7,777 nt of DNA. Origin: Rubrobacteraceae bacterium (GTDB lineage: Bacteria > Actinomycetota > Rubrobacteria > Rubrobacterales > Rubrobacteraceae). The notes under the pieces were generated by a model, which saw only the letters and a list, made by a program, of their open reading frames with translations, had not been told where the DNA came from and searched no databases. Positions 5,132-7,777 of the stretch are shown here, in pieces (the stretch's first letter is position 1; every line of letters begins with the position of its first letter). Made by a program: the position numbers and the translations under genes. The stretch lies in the NCBI GenBank assembly GCA_013698525.1, contig JACCSM010000097.1:1-7777 (forward strand), written 5' to 3'.

Positions 5132-5155
5132 CAGAGCATGGGAGGTGGAGGAGTC

Positions 5156-5929
5156 ATGACCGAGTTCGATCCGGGACCGCCGCCGGAGTTCGCCGAGATC
5201 TTCGCGCGGGTGCCTGACTACGCGTCCCACAAGCAGCACTTCTGGTACGACTGGGGTCCGATCTTCTACCGCGGCCGCCTCGATGGCAGCGCGCGCGTCC
5301 TTTGCGTGGCCTCGGACCCTGGGCCTACAGAACGTGTAGCGATGAGGACCCTGGTGGGCGACGCGGGCCAGCGCGTACAGGGCTTTCTGGCCAAGATCGG
5401 CCTTACCCGCTCCTACCTGTGCCTCAACGCCTTCGCCTACGCGCTCCATCCCAGTAGCTTCTGGAAGGGACCCGAGATCCTCCGGGATGAGGATCACCTG
5501 GCGTGGCGCAACGAGCTCTTCGATAGGGTGAAGGGTCCCGAACTGCGGGCTGTGATCGCCTTCGGCTTTCAGGCGCAGGAGGCCGTGGACCTCTGGGAAG
5601 GCAAGGGTAACCTCACCGTCTTCGAGGTTCCCCACCCTAGCAGCCGCAGCCCGGGGCAGCTCCTCGAGGCCTGGCGGGACGCCGTCACGCGGCTGCGCGA
5701 GATCGTGCCTGCCGACCCCGAGGGAGAGCCCGTGGCGCCCAACTACGCCGATACCTTCCGCGAGGAAGACTACGCTCGCATCCCCCATGGGGATCTGCCC
5801 TTCGGCGTGCCCGAATGGTTCAGCGACGACTCGTGGGGACGCACGGCCACGCCCCGTCACAACAATTGCGTCGACCGCCCCGACCCCGACGACGGCCACA
5901 CCCTGATCTGGATCGCCCCGAGGAGCTGA
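5156..5929 (+). CDS. Uracil-DNA glycosylase superfamily protein
   Basis: 257 residues. ARVLCVASDPGPTE (46-59) occupies the place of the first active-site motif of this superfamily (GEAPG-like), followed by LCLNAFAYALHP (88-99). RAVIAFGFQAQEAV (131-144) is the central strand/helix, and VPHPSSRSP (158-166) is the second, HPS-type motif. These enzymes excise damaged bases such as uracil from DNA. The motif-1 acidic residue is displaced (ASDPG instead of GEAPG), and only three Cys are present (50, 89, 238), not arranged as the Fe-S set of family 4. Substrate and activity are therefore uncertain. A C-terminal tail of about 70 residues (TFREEDYARIP to IAPRS) lies beyond the fold. The ATG at 5156 is chosen over a TTG at 5114 because GGAGG lies just upstream. 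The next gene starts 3 bp after its stop. Confidence 0.75.
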   Translation: MTEFDPGPPPEFAEIFARVPDYASHKQHFWYDWGPIFYRGRLDGSARVLCVASDPGPTERVAMRTLVGDAGQRVQGFLAKIGLTRSYLCLNAFAYALHPSSFWKGPEILRDEDHLAWRNELFDRVKGPELRAVIAFGFQAQEAVDLWEGKGNLTVFEVPHPSSRSPGQLLEAWRDAVTRLREIVPADPEGEPVAPNYADTFREEDYARIPHGDLPFGVPEWFSDDSWGRTATPRHNNCVDRPDPDDGHTLIWIAPRS

Positions 5930-5932
5930 ACC

Positions 5933-7537
5933 ATGCCTAAGCACACCACAAAGTACGCGCTGGAAGGCCGCGTGGTGACCATGGACACGTCATTCACTGT
6001 GTTGCCGCGGGGCACCGTCTACGTGGACGGAGGCAGGATAGCATTCGTCACCCCCACGGATTCGCCCCCGCCCCCTGGCTTCGAGGATGCGCCCGTGATC
6101 GGGACCAGGGGAACGATCTACCCCGGTCTGATCGATTTGCACAACCACCTGAGCTACGATGCGCTCACCCTCTGGAAGGTGCCCGAGCTATACACCAACA
6201 GGGACCAGTGGGGCCGTCATCCTGACTACAGGAAGCTCATTAGCGGGCCGATGACGGTGCTTGGCAAGACTCCGGGCTATGTGGAGGCCGTGGTCCGTTA
6301 CGTGGAGTGCAAGTGCCTGCTCGGCGGCGTGACGACGGCCCAGGGCATCGCACTCTTCAGCAACCAGGGCATAATGCGCCATTACCGGGGTGTCGTGCGC
6401 AACGTGGAGGAGACCGGCGAAGGCGACCTGCCTGACGCAGCGACGAAGATCTCCGACGTCGAAGCCGAGGACGCCGAGAGGTTCCTCGATCGCCTGCAGG
6501 ACAGCTCGTGCCTGCTCCTGCACCTGAGCGAGGGTAAGGACGAGAGGGCCCGTGGGCACTTCCAGGCCCTGCGTCTAGCCGACGGAACCTGGGCGATCAC
6601 CCCCGCGCTCGCAGGCATCCACTGTGCAGCCCTCGAACCCGAAGACTTCGGCATCCTTGCCGAGCACGGTGGCTCGATGATCTGGTCCCCACTCAGCAAC
6701 CTGCTGCTCTACGGGGAGACGGCCGACGTGGGGGCGGCTAGAGAGCGCGGCGTGCGCATAGCACTCGGCTCGGACTGGTCCCCCAGCGGCAGCAAGAGTC
6801 TGCTCGGGGAGCTCAAGGTCGCCCGCCTCGTGGCTGACGAGAGAGGCATCGACTTGCCCGACCGTGAACTGCTGGCAATGGCCACGCGGGACGCCGCCGG
6901 GGTCCTGAAGTGGGATCAGGCTCTCGGGTCGATAGAGGAGGGCAAACGCGCCGACTTCACCGTCCTCTACGGGAGGAGCACAGACGCTTACGCCGCATTT
7001 CTAGAAGCCAGAGAGACCGACATCGCCCTGGTCGTGATCGACGGGGTTCCCCGTGTCGGCAACGAGCGTCTGATGGGCCACTTCGGGCCCGGTACGGAAC
7101 GCTGGAGGGTGGGTTCGGCGGAGCGGGTGCTGAACCTTTCTCAAGAGAGCGCCGACCCCGTAGTTGGCGCCCTGACGCTGCGCGAGGCCAGAGACAGGCT
7201 GCGTGACGGGCTCGGCCGGCTGCCCGAACTGGCGCGCCGGTTGGAGGAGGCGCCTGCGCCTCTGGCGGGTGCCGGGCCGCAGTGGACTCTGCTGCTGGAT
7301 CACGAGGAGCCTCTAGACACGGCTATCCGGCCGCACTTTCCGTCTGGCCCCGCAGAAGGATCGACCGCCCCCCGTCTGGCCGAGATAATGGCGCTCCAGG
7401 TGCCCCTCTCCGGATTGCTGATCCCGCTGCACCTCGACCCCCTGACCGTCTCGGACGACGGTACTTTCTTCGGGCGCCTGGTCGAGGAATCCAACCTGCC
7501 AGACTACCTAAATGAGCGTCTACCTGGCTTGTTCTGA
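5933..7537 (+). CDS. Metal-dependent amidohydrolase (cytosine deaminase/ATZ-TRZ-like)
   Basis: 534 residues. The N-terminal beta-sandwich (ALEGRVVTMD, GTVYVDGGRIAFV) leads to YPGLIDLHNHLSYD, with metal-binding His70 and His72. HLSEG supplies His197 and Glu200, GIHC supplies His230, and LGSDWSPSG supplies Asp281. GSIEEGKRADFTVL (332-345) is the typical return strand. This set fits the deaminase/chlorohydrolase branch of the amidohydrolase superfamily, usually with one Zn or Fe; the substrate is unknown. Family members are usually 400-460 residues, and here about 130 extra residues follow (from about 400), helical at first (LREARDRLRDGLGRLPELARRLEEA). AGGAG (5921-5925), inside the end of the upstream gene, precedes ATG 5933, so translation is probably coupled to the glycosylase-like protein. 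Confidence 0.85.
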   Translation: MPKHTTKYALEGRVVTMDTSFTVLPRGTVYVDGGRIAFVTPTDSPPPPGFEDAPVIGTRGTIYPGLIDLHNHLSYDALTLWKVPELYTNRDQWGRHPDYRKLISGPMTVLGKTPGYVEAVVRYVECKCLLGGVTTAQGIALFSNQGIMRHYRGVVRNVEETGEGDLPDAATKISDVEAEDAERFLDRLQDSSCLLLHLSEGKDERARGHFQALRLADGTWAITPALAGIHCAALEPEDFGILAEHGGSMIWSPLSNLLLYGETADVGAARERGVRIALGSDWSPSGSKSLLGELKVARLVADERGIDLPDRELLAMATRDAAGVLKWDQALGSIEEGKRADFTVLYGRSTDAYAAFLEARETDIALVVIDGVPRVGNERLMGHFGPGTERWRVGSAERVLNLSQESADPVVGALTLREARDRLRDGLGRLPELARRLEEAPAPLAGAGPQWTLLLDHEEPLDTAIRPHFPSGPAEGSTAPRLAEIMALQVPLSGLLIPLHLDPLTVSDDGTFFGRLVEESNLPDYLNERLPGLF

Positions 7538-7549
7538 CAGCGCCGTGAA

Positions 7550-7582
7550 CAAAAAGCTGACAAACTGAAATGCTGACAAGCG
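7550..7582 (+). repeat. Dispersed intergenic repeat, copy 2
   Basis: This 33-bp stretch (CAAAAAGCTGAC, CTGAAATGCTGAC, AGCG) matches 2570-2602 at about 29 positions. Both copies follow the stop of a plus-strand gene. A further GCTGAAATGCT lies at 7601-7611 in the same orientation. In copy 1 the same 11-mer forms the right arm of a hairpin, but the matching left arm is missing here. Confidence 0.65.
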
Positions 7583-7643
7583 AAGGCGAGGCCGGAGCTT
7601 GCTGAAATGCTCTAGTTGCGTCGTCCGAGGCACACACAACATG

Positions 7644-7649
7644 TAGAAT
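7644..7649 (+). promoter_or_regulatory. Weak -10 candidate upstream of ruvC
   Basis: TAGAAT at 7644-7649 matches TATAAT at five of six positions and would place a transcript start about 30 bp before the ruvC ATG. The nearest -35-like TTGCGT (7616-7621) is 22 bp away, too far for a standard promoter. Confidence 0.25.
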
Positions 7650-7687
7650 CCGGTGCAATCGGTGGCGGGAGAGGGTAACCTTAGGCC

Positions 7688-7777
7688 ATGATCTCAGCCG
7701 GTGGCAGGGGACACACCATACTCGGCATAGACCCAGGGACGGCGACGATGGGGTGGGGTGTGATCCGGCAGGAAGGC
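7688..7777 (+). CDS. ruvC: Crossover junction endodeoxyribonuclease RuvC, N-terminal start (runs off right edge)
   Basis: Thirty residues are visible: a short MISAGGRGHT extension and then ILGIDPGTATMGWGVI. This is the signature first strand of RuvC's RNase H-like fold, containing the first catalytic Asp (Asp15 here). RuvC resolves Holliday junctions with the RuvAB motor. Most RuvC proteins start closer to this strand, so the 10-residue lead is slightly long, but no better start follows before the motif. A GGGAGAGG sequence (7667-7674) lies about 13 nt upstream, a rather wide spacing. The frame is open to the window end. ruvA and ruvB would be expected just beyond. Confidence 0.92.
   Translation, partial: MISAGGRGHTILGIDPGTATMGWGVIRQEG

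Noticed and set aside
5108..5944. 278-codon minus-strand open frame
   Set aside because: It is an antisense shadow of the glycosylase-superfamily gene and has no recognisable domain.

Overview
The window is high-GC bacterial chromosome. It suggests an actinobacterium, possibly Rubrobacter-like. The basis is GC-rich codon use, a lipoprotein with a C-terminal Excalibur calcium-binding motif, PhoP-box-like 11-bp direct repeats and a short GCTGAAATGCTGA-type repeat in two intergenic gaps. The genus is inferred from protein resemblance only. No rRNA, tRNA or CRISPR array is visible.

Layout. (1) Positions 1-991 are mobile-element debris. The start of one IS630-type transposase runs off the left edge. 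85 bp away lies the C-terminal half of another IS630-type transposase. That half is fused at about 626-631 to a pyridoxamine-phosphate-oxidase-like gene lacking its 5' end. (2) Positions 992-1294 hold only a doubtful small ORF. (3) Positions 1295-2518 encode a lipoprotein, followed by a nested hairpin repeat and a perfect 16-bp-stem terminator facing the convergent operon. (4) Positions 4597-2645 (minus) form an apparent three-gene operon: a candidate 38-aa peptide, a 109-aa stand-alone propeptide-like protein, and a 484-aa S8 serine protease whose own N-terminal domain is related to that small protein. (5) Positions 4598-5155 are a long divergent control region. It carries 11-bp-periodic TTCATCG-type direct repeats in opposite orientations near each end, a related palindrome between them, a REP-like hairpin, and a leader with a tiny ORF and dyads. 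(6) Positions 5156-7537 encode a tightly coupled pair: a uracil-DNA-glycosylase-superfamily protein and a metal-dependent amidohydrolase with a long C-terminal extension. (7) Positions 7538-7687 carry a second copy of the dispersed repeat, followed by the start of ruvC.

The most notable features are the protease operon and the divergent control region. The protease combines a D/H/N/S subtilisin catalytic domain with an N-terminal module that reads more like a sedolisin (S53) propeptide. A second copy of that module is encoded alone just upstream. The inverted repeat arrays look like binding sites for an OmpR/PhoP-type response regulator, and could co-regulate the protease operon and the glycosylase/amidohydrolase operon. 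These functional links are inferences from sequence pattern.
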